DNA of 64,000 nucleotides from Bradyrhizobium sp. BR13661. Its GTDB lineage: Bacteria; Pseudomonadota; Alphaproteobacteria; Rhizobiales; Xanthobacteraceae. A program made the translations under genes and the position numbers. The stretch is from contig NZ_JARXWB010000023.1 in the NCBI RefSeq assembly GCF_029892425.1, positions 1 to 64,000 on the forward strand, read 5' to 3'. The notes under the pieces are model-generated. The model saw only the letters and a list, made by a program, of their open reading frames with translations. It was not told the origin of the DNA and searched no databases. Positions 6,868-14,645 of this stretch are shown here, in pieces; position 1 is the first letter of the stretch; each line of letters opens with the position of its first letter.

Positions 6868-7806
6868 ATGTCCAAACCTGTGACCGGGCCGTTCGAGAAG
6901 ACCCCGGGTTGGCTCGACTGGTATGATGGCCCGTCAAAGCCCCGCTTCAAGGTGCCGCCAGGTGCCGTCGATGCGCATTGCCACGTGTTCGGCCCCGGCG
7001 CCGAATATCCGTATGCGCCGGAGCGGAAATACACGCCGTGCGACGCCTCGCGCCAGCAGCTTCATGCGCTGCGCGATCATCTCGGCTTCTCCCGCAACGT
7101 CGTCGTGCAGGCGACCTGCCACGGCGCTGACAACCGCGCGATGATCGACGCGCTCAAGCACTCCGGCGGCAAGGCGCGCGGCGTTGCGACCGTCAAGCGC
7201 AGCGTCAGTGATGCCGAGCTGCAGGCCATGCACGACGCCGGGGTGCGCGGTGTGCGCTTCAACTTCGTCAAGCGCCTGGTCGATTTCACCCCGAAGGACG
7301 AGCTGAACGAGATCGCCACGCGCATCGGCGAGCTCGGCTGGCACGTCGTGATCTATTTCGAGGCCGTGGACCTGCCCGAGCTCTGGGATTTCTTCACGGG
7401 CCTGCCGACCACGGTCGTGGTCGATCACATGGGCCGGCCCGACGTCGGCAAGCCGATCGACGGTCCGGAATTCTCGCTGTTCCTGAAATTCATGCGCGAG
7501 CACGACAACGTCTGGTCCAAGGTGAGCTGTCCGGAGCGTCTGTCGGTTGCCGGGCCGCCGGCGCTGAACGGCGAGCAGAACGCCTACAAGGATGTGATCC
7601 CTTTCGCCCGCCGCGTCGTCGAGACCTTCCCGGACCGCGTGCTCTGGGGCACCGACTGGCCGCATCCCAACCTGAAGGGGCACATGCCCGACGACGGCCT
7701 GCTGGTCGATTTCATTCCGCACATTGCGGTCACGCCTGAGCTGCAGCGCAAGCTGCTGGTCGACAACCCGATGCGGCTGTACTGGCCGGAAGAGGAGAAC
7801 AACTGA
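6868..7806 (+). CDS. ligI: 2-pyrone-4,6-dicarboxylate hydrolase
   Basis: A 312-residue amidohydrolase-superfamily protein with GAVDAHCHVFGPG near the N-terminus, VDHMGRPDV mid-chain, and RVLWGTDWPHPN carrying the catalytic Asp near the C-terminus. LigI opens the lactone ring of 2-pyrone-4,6-dicarboxylate to 4-oxalomesaconate/4-carboxy-2-hydroxymuconate without a metal. GGAGGAAGC precedes the ATG by about 6 nt. The gene follows the ModA-like gene by 51 bp and runs directly into ligC, supporting one catabolic operon. Length and motifs match the family well. Confidence 0.88.
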   Translation: MSKPVTGPFEKTPGWLDWYDGPSKPRFKVPPGAVDAHCHVFGPGAEYPYAPERKYTPCDASRQQLHALRDHLGFSRNVVVQATCHGADNRAMIDALKHSGGKARGVATVKRSVSDAELQAMHDAGVRGVRFNFVKRLVDFTPKDELNEIATRIGELGWHVVIYFEAVDLPELWDFFTGLPTTVVVDHMGRPDVGKPIDGPEFSLFLKFMREHDNVWSKVSCPERLSVAGPPALNGEQNAYKDVIPFARRVVETFPDRVLWGTDWPHPNLKGHMPDDGLLVDFIPHIAVTPELQRKLLVDNPMRLYWPEEENN

Positions 7807-7807
7807 C

Positions 7808-8767
7808 ATGGCCAAAACGATCAAGGTGGCGCTGGCCGGTGCCGGCGCGTTCGGCATCAAGCACCTCGACGGCATCAAGAACATCGACGGCGTCGAGGTG
7901 GTGTCGCTGGTCGGGCGCAGGCTCGATCAGACCAAGGAGGTCGCCGACAAATACGGCATCAAGCACGTCTCGACCGAGCTTACCGACAGCCTCAAGCTGC
8001 CGGAGGTCGACGCCGTGATCCTGTGCACGCCGACCCAGATGCATGCCGCCCAGGCGATCGACTGCATGAAGGCCGGCAAGCATGTGCAGGTCGAGATTCC
8101 GCTCGCGGACTCGCTGGCCGACGCGCAGGCCGTGGTGGATCTGCAGAAGAAGACCGGATTGACCGCCATGTGCGGCCACACCCGCCGCTTCAACCCGAGC
8201 CATCAATTCGTGCACAAGAAGATCAAGGCCGGCGAATTCCACATCCAACAGATGGACGTGCAGACCTACTTCTTCCGCCGCACCAACATGAACGCGCTGG
8301 GCCAGCCGCGGAGCTGGACCGACCATCTGCTCTGGCATCACGCCGCCCATACGGTCGATTTGTTCGCCTATCAGGCGCGCTCGCCGATCGTGAAGGCCAA
8401 CGCGGTGCAAGGACCGATCCATCCGGCGCTGGGCATCGCCATGGACATGTCGATCCAGCTCAAGGCCGCCAATGGCGCCATCTGCACGCTCAGCCTGTCC
8501 TTCAACAATGACGGGCCGCTCGGCACCTTCTTTCGCTACATCGGCGACACCGGCACCTATATCGCCCGCTACGACGATCTGGTGAACGGCAAGGAGGAGA
8601 AGATCGACGTCTCCAAGGTCGACGTCTCCATGAACGGCATCGAGCTGCAGGACCGCGAGTTCTTCGCCGCGATCCGCGAGGGCCGCGAGCCCAATGCCAG
8701 CGTCGCCCAGGTGCTGCCCTGCTACCAGGTGCTGCACGACCTCGACCGGCAGCTCGCGGCGGGTTAA
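7808..8767 (+). CDS. ligC: 4-carboxy-2-hydroxymuconate-6-semialdehyde dehydrogenase
   Basis: A 319-residue Gfo/Idh/MocA oxidoreductase. The N-terminal Rossmann motif is VALAGAGAFGIKHLDGI. The segment KHVQVEIPLADS stands where most family members have EKP. HTRRFNPSHQ and WTDHLLWHHAAHTVDLF lie in the catalytic domain. LigC uses NAD(P)+ to oxidise the hemiacetal of the ring-cleavage product to 2-pyrone-4,6-dicarboxylate, the LigI substrate. The frame is open upstream, but the ATG at 7808, one base past the ligI stop, gives the family length. It is the last gene of the ligJ-ligC transcript; a hairpin follows. Confidence 0.88.
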   Translation: MAKTIKVALAGAGAFGIKHLDGIKNIDGVEVVSLVGRRLDQTKEVADKYGIKHVSTELTDSLKLPEVDAVILCTPTQMHAAQAIDCMKAGKHVQVEIPLADSLADAQAVVDLQKKTGLTAMCGHTRRFNPSHQFVHKKIKAGEFHIQQMDVQTYFFRRTNMNALGQPRSWTDHLLWHHAAHTVDLFAYQARSPIVKANAVQGPIHPALGIAMDMSIQLKAANGAICTLSLSFNNDGPLGTFFRYIGDTGTYIARYDDLVNGKEEKIDVSKVDVSMNGIELQDREFFAAIREGREPNASVAQVLPCYQVLHDLDRQLAAG

Positions 8768-8784
8768 GTAGCCCGCTCTCTCCT

Positions 8785-8825
8785 GTCATTCCGGGATGCG
8801 CCGCAAGGCGCAGGCCCGGAATGAC
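8785..8825. terminator. Bidirectional hairpin between ligC and ferredoxin gene
   Basis: GTCATTCCGGG at the left pairs perfectly with CCCGGAATGAC at the right, and the loop contains a smaller hairpin (TGCGCC/GGCGCA). It lies between two convergent genes, where a shared transcription terminator is expected. The sequence also resembles the REP-like palindromes common in related genomes, so the two roles are not mutually exclusive. Confidence 0.6.
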
Positions 8826-8839
8826 GAAGTCAGTTCATG

Positions 8840-9163
8840 TCACCCCTGCGTCGCCGGCAGCGTGACCACCAGCCCTTCCAGCCCAGCCGTCGCCTGGATC
8901 TGACAGGCCAGCCGGCTGTTCGGCTTCAGCTCGGCGGCGACCGTATCGAGCATGTCCACCTCGGCGGCGCTCGGCGCCGGCAGCTCGGTGAACCGGCTCT
9001 CCTCGACGTAGCAGTGGCAGGTGCCGCAGGCGCAGGAGCCGCCGCATTCGCCGACGATGCCGTCGACGCCATTGGCGGTCGCGCCCTGCATCAGGCTCCA
9101 GCCCTCCTCGACATTCACGGCGTGGCGTTTGCCCGAGGGCTCGACATAGATGATGCTAACCAT
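8840..9163 (-). CDS. Adrenodoxin-type [2Fe-2S] ferredoxin
   Basis: A 107-residue ferredoxin. Cluster ligands are visible as Cys40, Cys46 and Cys49 in GECGGSCACGTC, plus a fourth at Cys87 in SRLACQIQ, the spacing of adrenodoxin/putidaredoxin-type proteins that deliver electrons to class I bacterial P450s. It begins 11 bp after the stop of the P450 gene, with GGGAGAGGG as ribosome binding site, so the two are co-transcribed and presumably work together. No ferredoxin reductase gene is nearby; a housekeeping reductase would have to serve. Confidence 0.9.
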   Translation of the reverse strand: MVSIIYVEPSGKRHAVNVEEGWSLMQGATANGVDGIVGECGGSCACGTCHCYVEESRFTELPAPSAAEVDMLDTVAAELKPNSRLACQIQATAGLEGLVVTLPATQG

Positions 9164-9174
9164 CGCCCTCTCCC

Positions 9175-10338
9175 TCAGTGCACGGCCAGCTCGAGCAGCA
9201 TCGGGCTGCGGAACGTCGATGACGGCATCCAGGCCAGTTGCTCCTGGGTGCGGCGGTAATTCGGCACGACCTTGTGGAATTCGTCGAAGGCGATCTTCAC
9301 GCCGAGACGGGCGATCGCGGTGCCGAGACAGGCATGCACGCCGCCGCCAAAGCCCAAATGGCCGCGCGGCTTGCGGGTGATGTCGTAGACATCCGGATCG
9401 GGATATTGCCGCTCGTCGCGATTGCCCGAGCCATAGGCGAGGCAGACGAAATCGCCCTCCCGCATGGTCTGGCCATGCAGCGTGAGGTCCTTCTGCAGGC
9501 AGCGCCGGAAGCGCTGGGCCGAGGTGTTGAAGCGAAGCGATTCCTCGATCGCGTCGGGCAACAGCTCGGGATTGTCGACCACCGCCTGCCGCGCCTCCTT
9601 GTAGTCCGCGAGGTTGAAGGCGAACATGCTCATGAAGCCGCCGAGCGATTCAATTCCGGCCATGATCAGCGTCGTGGTGGTGAGCAGCACCTCGCGCTCG
9701 TCGAGCCTGTCGCCGTCGATCTCGGCCATGCTGAAATGCGAGATCAGGTCGTTCTGCGGATTGGCCCTGCGTTCCGCAATCACCTTGGACGCGTAGTCCT
9801 GCATCCAGTTGTAGGCCGCGATATGCTCGGGCCCCTTGGCGCGGGTGTGCGGATCGCTCTGCACCATCAGCACGGCCTTGTCGCGGACGGTCTGTTCGTC
9901 GCCGAGCGGCAGCCCCAGCGCGGCAAACAGCACGCGCACCGTGAACTTGGACGAAAAATCCTCGATGAAGTCGAAGCGCTCCTTGCCGCGCAAGGCTTGC
10001 GCGGTGGTCCGGGCGATGTCGCGGATCGGATCGGCCAGCGCCTCGAGATTGCGCTTCATGAAGGCGTACTGGATCAGGCCGCGCAGCCGGTCGTGGCGCG
10101 GCGGATCGGTGGTGCCGAGCGTGGCGCCCGCGCGGTTGGGCAATTCGGTCATCAGATTACCCTTGGCGGAGGAGAAGACCTGCCAGTTCTGACCGGCGGA
10201 AACGATGTCGGAATAGCGCGACAGGACCCACATGCCCGCCTGCGGGCTCCAGAAGCAGGGATGCTCGTCGCGCAGCGTCTTGTAGAACGGGAACGGGTCG
10301 GCATCGACCACGGGCGAATAGGGATCGAAGGCGAACAT
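9175..10338 (-). CDS. Cytochrome P450 monooxygenase
   Basis: A 387-residue soluble class I P450. The heme-binding loop is HLGFGGGVHACLGTAIAR with the cysteine thiolate. The ExxR pair is in IEESLRFNTS. The I-helix reads LIMAGIESLGG, with Ser where the usual proton-relay Thr sits. The start MFAFDPYSP follows AGGAG on the minus strand; the frame is open further upstream but without support. It forms an operon with the [2Fe-2S] ferredoxin. Embedded between ligC and ligAB and next to a LysR regulator, it most likely hydroxylates or O-demethylates an aromatic acid to give a protocatechuate precursor. That substrate is inferred from context only. Confidence 0.88.
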   Translation of the reverse strand: MFAFDPYSPVVDADPFPFYKTLRDEHPCFWSPQAGMWVLSRYSDIVSAGQNWQVFSSAKGNLMTELPNRAGATLGTTDPPRHDRLRGLIQYAFMKRNLEALADPIRDIARTTAQALRGKERFDFIEDFSSKFTVRVLFAALGLPLGDEQTVRDKAVLMVQSDPHTRAKGPEHIAAYNWMQDYASKVIAERRANPQNDLISHFSMAEIDGDRLDEREVLLTTTTLIMAGIESLGGFMSMFAFNLADYKEARQAVVDNPELLPDAIEESLRFNTSAQRFRRCLQKDLTLHGQTMREGDFVCLAYGSGNRDERQYPDPDVYDITRKPRGHLGFGGGVHACLGTAIARLGVKIAFDEFHKVVPNYRRTQEQLAWMPSSTFRSPMLLELAVH

Positions 10339-10502
10339 GGGGTCTCCTCGTTGATATCTGTGTTGCTTGCTCTTGCCTATGCTTAGCGCCGCGGGCGTGT
10401 GCGCCGTGAGAGATGAACCTCGCAGAGACTTGGACTTTTCAAACATGGCCGCCCGGTCGCCACGACGTCGCAGGCGCTGGGCGGTATTCCATTGCGGAAC
10501 GA

Positions 10503-11459
10503 TCAGGGGCGGGCTGCCCTCCGCACGGGCGGCGCGTTGGGCATGTGCTCCGCAGCCGCCGCCAGCGACGGCGCGACCACGATTTCGAGCTGCTGGCGCA
10601 GCCAGCGATGCATCGGATCGGTCTGGTGCCGGATGTGCCAGGCCATGAACATCGGCATCGGCGGGCATGCCACCGGCACCGGCGCCACGGCGAAGTCGCG
10701 CAGCATATGGGCACGCAGCAGGCTCGGCAGTGTCGCAATCAGCGTGCTGCCGCGCAGGAACGGTCCGATCCCGGCAAAGCCGGGGACCTCCGCCACGAAG
10801 CGGCGGTGCACCCCGCGTTCGGCGAGCACCTCGTCGATGTCGAGCGGCCGCCGCGGCTCATGCAATACGGTGACGTGGTCTGCCGCAAGGTAGTCCTCGA
10901 GCGTCACCGGCGCCTTGCGCTGACTCGCGTCGTAGAACACGCGGTAATTGTCCTCGTAGAGCCGCTTCTGCAGGACATCCGAGGCCTCGGGCGGCCGCGG
11001 CGTAATGACGAGCTGGCACTGCTCGTCGCGCAATAGCTCGGCCGTCGGCGCGCCGGACTGGATCACGCGCAGGGCAAAGCCCGGCGCCTGGCCGCGGACA
11101 TAGCGCAGGAAGGACGGCAACAAGAGGTCGCGCTGCAAGTCATTGGCGGCGATCGTCACCAGCGCGGACAGCTTCGCCGGATCGAATTCGGCGGCACTGG
11201 AGAAGCTGCGCAACTCGTCCAGCAGCCGGCGCGCATCGATCGCAAGCGCCTGCGCGCGTGCCGTCGGCACGATCCCCCGCCCCGACTTCACGAACAAGGG
11301 ATCGCCGACGATGGCGCGCAGCTTGTCGAGGAGATGGCTGACCGCCGACTGGGTCACGCCGAGCCGCTGCGCTGCCTGCGTCACCGAGCCCTCCTCGACT
11401 ACCGCCAGCAGCAGCCGAAGCAGGTGGCCATCCAGATCCAAATGATCGAATTGGCTCAT
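10503..11459 (-). CDS. LysR-family regulator divergent from ligAB
   Basis: A 318-residue LysR-type protein. The winged helix is LLLAVVEEGSVTQAAQRLGV followed by TQSAVSHLLDKLRAIVGDPL; the effector-binding domain follows from about residue 90. Start taken at ATG 11459 (MSQFDHLDL); a TTG 13 codons upstream is also in frame. It is divergent from ligA, which starts 128 bp away, and lies upstream of the P450/ferredoxin operon on the same strand. It is therefore the natural candidate to activate ligAB in response to protocatechuate or a pathway intermediate, and perhaps the P450 genes as well. Confidence 0.85.
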   Translation of the reverse strand: MSQFDHLDLDGHLLRLLLAVVEEGSVTQAAQRLGVTQSAVSHLLDKLRAIVGDPLFVKSGRGIVPTARAQALAIDARRLLDELRSFSSAAEFDPAKLSALVTIAANDLQRDLLLPSFLRYVRGQAPGFALRVIQSGAPTAELLRDEQCQLVITPRPPEASDVLQKRLYEDNYRVFYDASQRKAPVTLEDYLAADHVTVLHEPRRPLDIDEVLAERGVHRRFVAEVPGFAGIGPFLRGSTLIATLPSLLRAHMLRDFAVAPVPVACPPMPMFMAWHIRHQTDPMHRWLRQQLEIVVAPSLAAAAEHMPNAPPVRRAARP

Positions 11460-11532
11460 GAGAGCTATCAGAGTCCCGGCGTTTATCTTCCCTGGCAATC
11501 GTTGAATACTGCCCGGGACGGCTGCTGCGCGG

Positions 11533-11548
11533 TTTGATCTGAAGCAAA
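11533..11548. promoter_or_regulatory. Candidate LysR box upstream of ligA
   Basis: TTTG-ATCTGAAG-CAAA is a small inverted repeat containing a T-N11-A core (T11535 and A11547), the classical LysR-type recognition pattern. It lies 40 bp before the ligA start, in the lysR/ligA divergent region. Half-sites are short, so chance occurrence is possible. Confidence 0.3.
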
Positions 11549-11587
11549 TCGCGCCGGGCCCGGAAACAAGACCCAGGGAGAAACGTC

Positions 11588-11941
11588 ATGCCCAACGCCA
11601 AGCCGCGGCAGCCCGTGCCGGGCACCACGATTTTCGACGGCGAGCAGGCCCGCAAGGGCTATGCGCTGAACAAGATGTGCTACTCGTTCAACGATGCCGC
11701 CAACCGGGCTGCCTTCGTCGGGAACGAGGACGCCTATTGCGCCAAATACGGCCTCAACGCCCAGCAGCGCGAGGCGATCCGCAATCGCAACGTGCTGCAG
11801 CTGATCGAGGCCGGCGGCAATGCCTACTACCTCGCCAAATTCGCCGGCATCTTCGGTCTCGACATGCAGGACATCGGCGCGCAGCAGACCGGCATGACCA
11901 AGGACGAGTTCAAGGCGAAACTTCTGGCGGCAGCGAGGTAA
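11588..11941 (+). CDS. ligA: Protocatechuate 4,5-dioxygenase alpha subunit
   Basis: A 117-residue all-helical protein with GYALNKMCYSFNDAANRAAF and VLQLIEAGGNAYYLAKFAGIFGL, which are characteristic of LigA. The alpha subunit packs over the active site of LigB in the heterotetramer and helps bind protocatechuate. Ring cleavage itself uses iron held by LigB. AGGGAGAAACGTC precedes the ATG. The ligB start is five bases beyond the stop, so the pair is co-translated. Divergent LysR gene upstream. Confidence 0.92.
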   Translation: MPNAKPRQPVPGTTIFDGEQARKGYALNKMCYSFNDAANRAAFVGNEDAYCAKYGLNAQQREAIRNRNVLQLIEAGGNAYYLAKFAGIFGLDMQDIGAQQTGMTKDEFKAKLLAAAR

Positions 11942-11946
11942 TCATC

Positions 11947-12786
11947 ATGGCAAGGATTGTTGGTGCGATCACGACCTCACACGTGCCTGCCATCGGCGGC
12001 GCGATCGCCAAGGGCCTGCAGCAGGATCCCTATTGGAAACCCTTCTTCGACGGCTTTCCGCCGGCGCGCGACTGGCTCGCCAAGGTGAAGCCAGACGTCG
12101 TCGTGATGGTCTATAATGATCACGGCCTGAACTTCTTCCTCGACAAGATGCCGACCTTCGCGATCGGGGCCGCGAGCGAATATCGCAACGCCGACGAGGG
12201 CTGGGGCATTCCGACCGTAAAACCGTTCCGCGGCGATCCCGAGCTGTCATGGCACATCATCGAGAAGCTCGTCGAAGACGAGTTCGACGTCGTGTCCTGC
12301 CAGGAGATGGTCGTCGACCACGCCTTCACACTGCCGATGGCGCTGTGCTGGCCCGACCAGAACTGGCCGGTCCGTACCGTTCCGGTGGTGGTGAACACGG
12401 TGCAGGCGCCCCTGCCCTCTGCGGCCCGCTGCTACAAGCTCGGCAACGCGCTCGCACGCGCGATTGCATCATGGCCCAAGGACGAGCGGGTCGTGGTGAT
12501 GGGCACCGGCGGTCTCTCCCATCAACTCGATGGCGAGCGCGCGGGCTTCATCAACAAGGAGTTCGACCTGAAGTTCATGGACAGCATGGTCAACGACCCC
12601 GCCTGGGCCACGAAATATTCGACCGTCGAGCTGGTCGAGCTCTCCGGCACCCAAGGAGTCGAATTGCTGAACTGGATGGTCGCGCGCGGCACACTGCCGG
12701 AGAAGGTCAAGAAGCAGCATTCCAACTATCACATTCCGATCTCGAACACGGCGACCGGAATGATGGTGCTGGAGCCTGCAGCCTGA
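11947..12786 (+). CDS. ligB: Protocatechuate 4,5-dioxygenase beta subunit
   Basis: A 279-residue type II extradiol dioxygenase. The iron ligands His12 (ITTSHVPAIG) and His59 (VYNDHGLNFF) are in place, as are the acid/base His in GTGGLSHQLDG and the glutamate segment VELVELSG. LigAB inserts O2 into protocatechuate between carbons 4 and 5, giving 4-carboxy-2-hydroxymuconate-6-semialdehyde, which LigC then oxidises. The start ATG is five bases after ligA. Slightly shorter than the Sphingobium LigB but typical for proteobacterial homologues. It closes the short ligAB transcript. Confidence 0.92.
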   Translation: MARIVGAITTSHVPAIGGAIAKGLQQDPYWKPFFDGFPPARDWLAKVKPDVVVMVYNDHGLNFFLDKMPTFAIGAASEYRNADEGWGIPTVKPFRGDPELSWHIIEKLVEDEFDVVSCQEMVVDHAFTLPMALCWPDQNWPVRTVPVVVNTVQAPLPSAARCYKLGNALARAIASWPKDERVVVMGTGGLSHQLDGERAGFINKEFDLKFMDSMVNDPAWATKYSTVELVELSGTQGVELLNWMVARGTLPEKVKKQHSNYHIPISNTATGMMVLEPAA

Positions 12787-12945
12787 CGTGGCTTCGTAGC
12801 GCGTGTGAAGCGGAGCGCAATCCGAGACACACGCGCACACGATAGGATGCCTGATTACGCTTGCGTTTCATCCGGGGTACTGGAATTTCTGTCGGCTCGC
12901 ATGTCGGTCGAGAGAGCCGAGCCGAGAGTGCCCTGGAAGAATTGC

Positions 12946-13761
12946 TTAGGCGCCGACCTTGGCCAGCACGTCGGCGCGCAAGAAGCGCTCGATAAAGAGC
13001 ATGAACAGCACCGAGGGCACGAGCAGGATCAGCGCCGTGATCGAGGCGATCTGATAGTTACCGCCCATCGCCGCATTGTAGAGCAGCAGCGGCAGGGTCC
13101 TGACCTGCGGCACGCCGACGAAGAAGGTGCCAGTGAACTCGTCGAGCGATTCCAGGAAGACAAAGATGCCGCTGGCGACGATGCCGGGTGCGGCCAGCGG
13201 CAGCGTCACCGAGACAAACGTCTTGAGCGGCGAGGCGCCGATGTTGCGCGCTGCAAGCTCCAGATCCTTGTCGACTGCGCCGAAGGCGGCAGCCGCGATC
13301 CAGACCGAATAGACCAGCCCGTGCGCGGCATGGACGAGCACCACGGCGAAGACCGTGCCGTTGATGCCGAGTTGGTAGAAGACGCGGGCGACGTTGATGT
13401 AGATCGCGACCGACGGAAAGGCCTGCGGCAGCAGGAACACGACCATGAACAAGGCGCGCGCCGGCAGCTTCAGCCGCGCCAGCGCGTAGCCGGCCGGGAT
13501 CGAGAGCGCGAGCGCAACGACGACCGTCAGCACCGCGATCCAGACCGACGTGCCGAGCGAAGCCATGGCGTCGCCCGTCGGACGGAATACCTGCTCCCAA
13601 TAGCGCGTGCCGTAGGTCACCGGCAGTTTATAGGGCGTGTACCAGCGCTCGGCCACGGACCAGAGCGCGAGGTTGGCGAGTGGGCCGATCAGCACGAAGG
13701 CAAAGGCCGCGAGCAGGAACGCGGCCAATGCCGTGCGCAGCGAAGATGCCAGACGCATCAT
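12946..13761 (-). CDS. ABC transporter permease (PotC-like)
   Basis: A 271-residue permease with six predicted membrane helices, beginning in FLLAAFAFVLIGPLANLAL and ending in ITALILLVPSVLFMLFIE. The EAA-type loop lies around ELAARNIGASPLKTFVSVTLPL and should dock on the ATPase. It overlaps the end of the upstream permease gene by four bases (start 13761, stop of neighbour 13758). It is the last gene of a four-gene importer operon. Its final roughly 140 bp are duplicated at 3672-3812, beyond the lig cluster. Family: type I importers for spermidine/putrescine, iron(III) or small organic acids; the substrate cannot be told from the permease. Confidence 0.88.
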   Translation of the reverse strand: MMRLASSLRTALAAFLLAAFAFVLIGPLANLALWSVAERWYTPYKLPVTYGTRYWEQVFRPTGDAMASLGTSVWIAVLTVVVALALSIPAGYALARLKLPARALFMVVFLLPQAFPSVAIYINVARVFYQLGINGTVFAVVLVHAAHGLVYSVWIAAAAFGAVDKDLELAARNIGASPLKTFVSVTLPLAAPGIVASGIFVFLESLDEFTGTFFVGVPQVRTLPLLLYNAAMGGNYQIASITALILLVPSVLFMLFIERFLRADVLAKVGA

Positions 13762-14594
13762 GACGCGCCCTCCTTCGCCATGCCGCGCTTCAGATAGATG
13801 ATCGCAGCGCCGGCCGAGAGCAGATAGGTGATGACGCCGAGCGCATTCGCCGTGGCGTAATCGCCATAGGCGTTGATGCGGAAGGCCATGTCGACGGTCA
13901 GCAGGGTGGGCTGCGATCCCGCCACCATCATCGGTACCGACAGCACCGAGAGCATCGTCACGAACGACAGGACCAGCGCCACGAGGAGCTGCGGCATCAC
14001 CTGAGGCAACGCGAGCTCGACCAGCACGCGCAAGCGAGAGGCACCAAGATTGCGGCCCGCTTCAAGCGTCGCGCGGTCGATCGCGGCGAGCGCACCCGCG
14101 AGCAGCAGGGCAACGAAGGGCGTCTGCTTCCAGACGAAGGTGGCGATGATGCCGCGCCAGTCGAGGAAGCTTACCGCCTGGAGCGGCTCCATCAGCCCCA
14201 TGGCTACGAAGGAATTGTTCATCAGCCCGTTCTTGGCGAGGAAGGTGCGCATGCACTGTGCCGCCACGATGAACGGGATGAAGAGCGGCCAGCGATAGAG
14301 CGCTTTCAGCGTGCCAACAATGAAGCGGTTCTCGCCGAGCGTCAGCGTACCAGCGATGATGATGGCGGCGAGCCCCGTGAACGAGCAGGAGGCGAGCACG
14401 ATCACGACGGTAAAGAGGACGTCGCCGGAATAGAGCTCCCAGGCCTTTCGAAAGGCATCCAGCGAGAATCCTCCTTTCGGCCCCGTGAAGGCCGAAATCA
14501 GCGAGAAGCTCAGCGGATAGAGAAACAGCGCCGCCACCAGCGCGAGGCCAGGCGCGATGAGCAGCAGAGCGAGCTGGCGTTGGGAGATGGACAT
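13758..14594 (-). CDS. ABC transporter permease (PotB-like)
   Basis: About 278 residues when started at ATG 14594 (MSISQRQLALLLIAPG), with six membrane helices and the EAA loop around TLEAGRNLGASRLRVLVELALP. A TTG-initiated extension of 15 codons is possible but poorly supported. It pairs with the downstream permease to form the membrane channel of the importer. Spacing to the binding-protein gene upstream is about 50 bp. Nearest functional relatives are the inner-membrane components of spermidine/putrescine and ferric-ion transporters. Confidence 0.86.
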   Translation of the reverse strand: MSISQRQLALLLIAPGLALVAALFLYPLSFSLISAFTGPKGGFSLDAFRKAWELYSGDVLFTVVIVLASCSFTGLAAIIIAGTLTLGENRFIVGTLKALYRWPLFIPFIVAAQCMRTFLAKNGLMNNSFVAMGLMEPLQAVSFLDWRGIIATFVWKQTPFVALLLAGALAAIDRATLEAGRNLGASRLRVLVELALPQVMPQLLVALVLSFVTMLSVLSVPMMVAGSQPTLLTVDMAFRINAYGDYATANALGVITYLLSAGAAIIYLKRGMAKEGAS

Positions 14595-14645
14595 CGAACC
14601 TGCTGACAGCGGCGCAGAGGAGAAAACGGCCTCCCGCAACGAACC

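Noticed and set aside
12805..13797. A 330-codon + strand frame opposite the ABC permease
   Set aside because: Antisense shadow of the permease; low-complexity charged product and no ribosome binding site.
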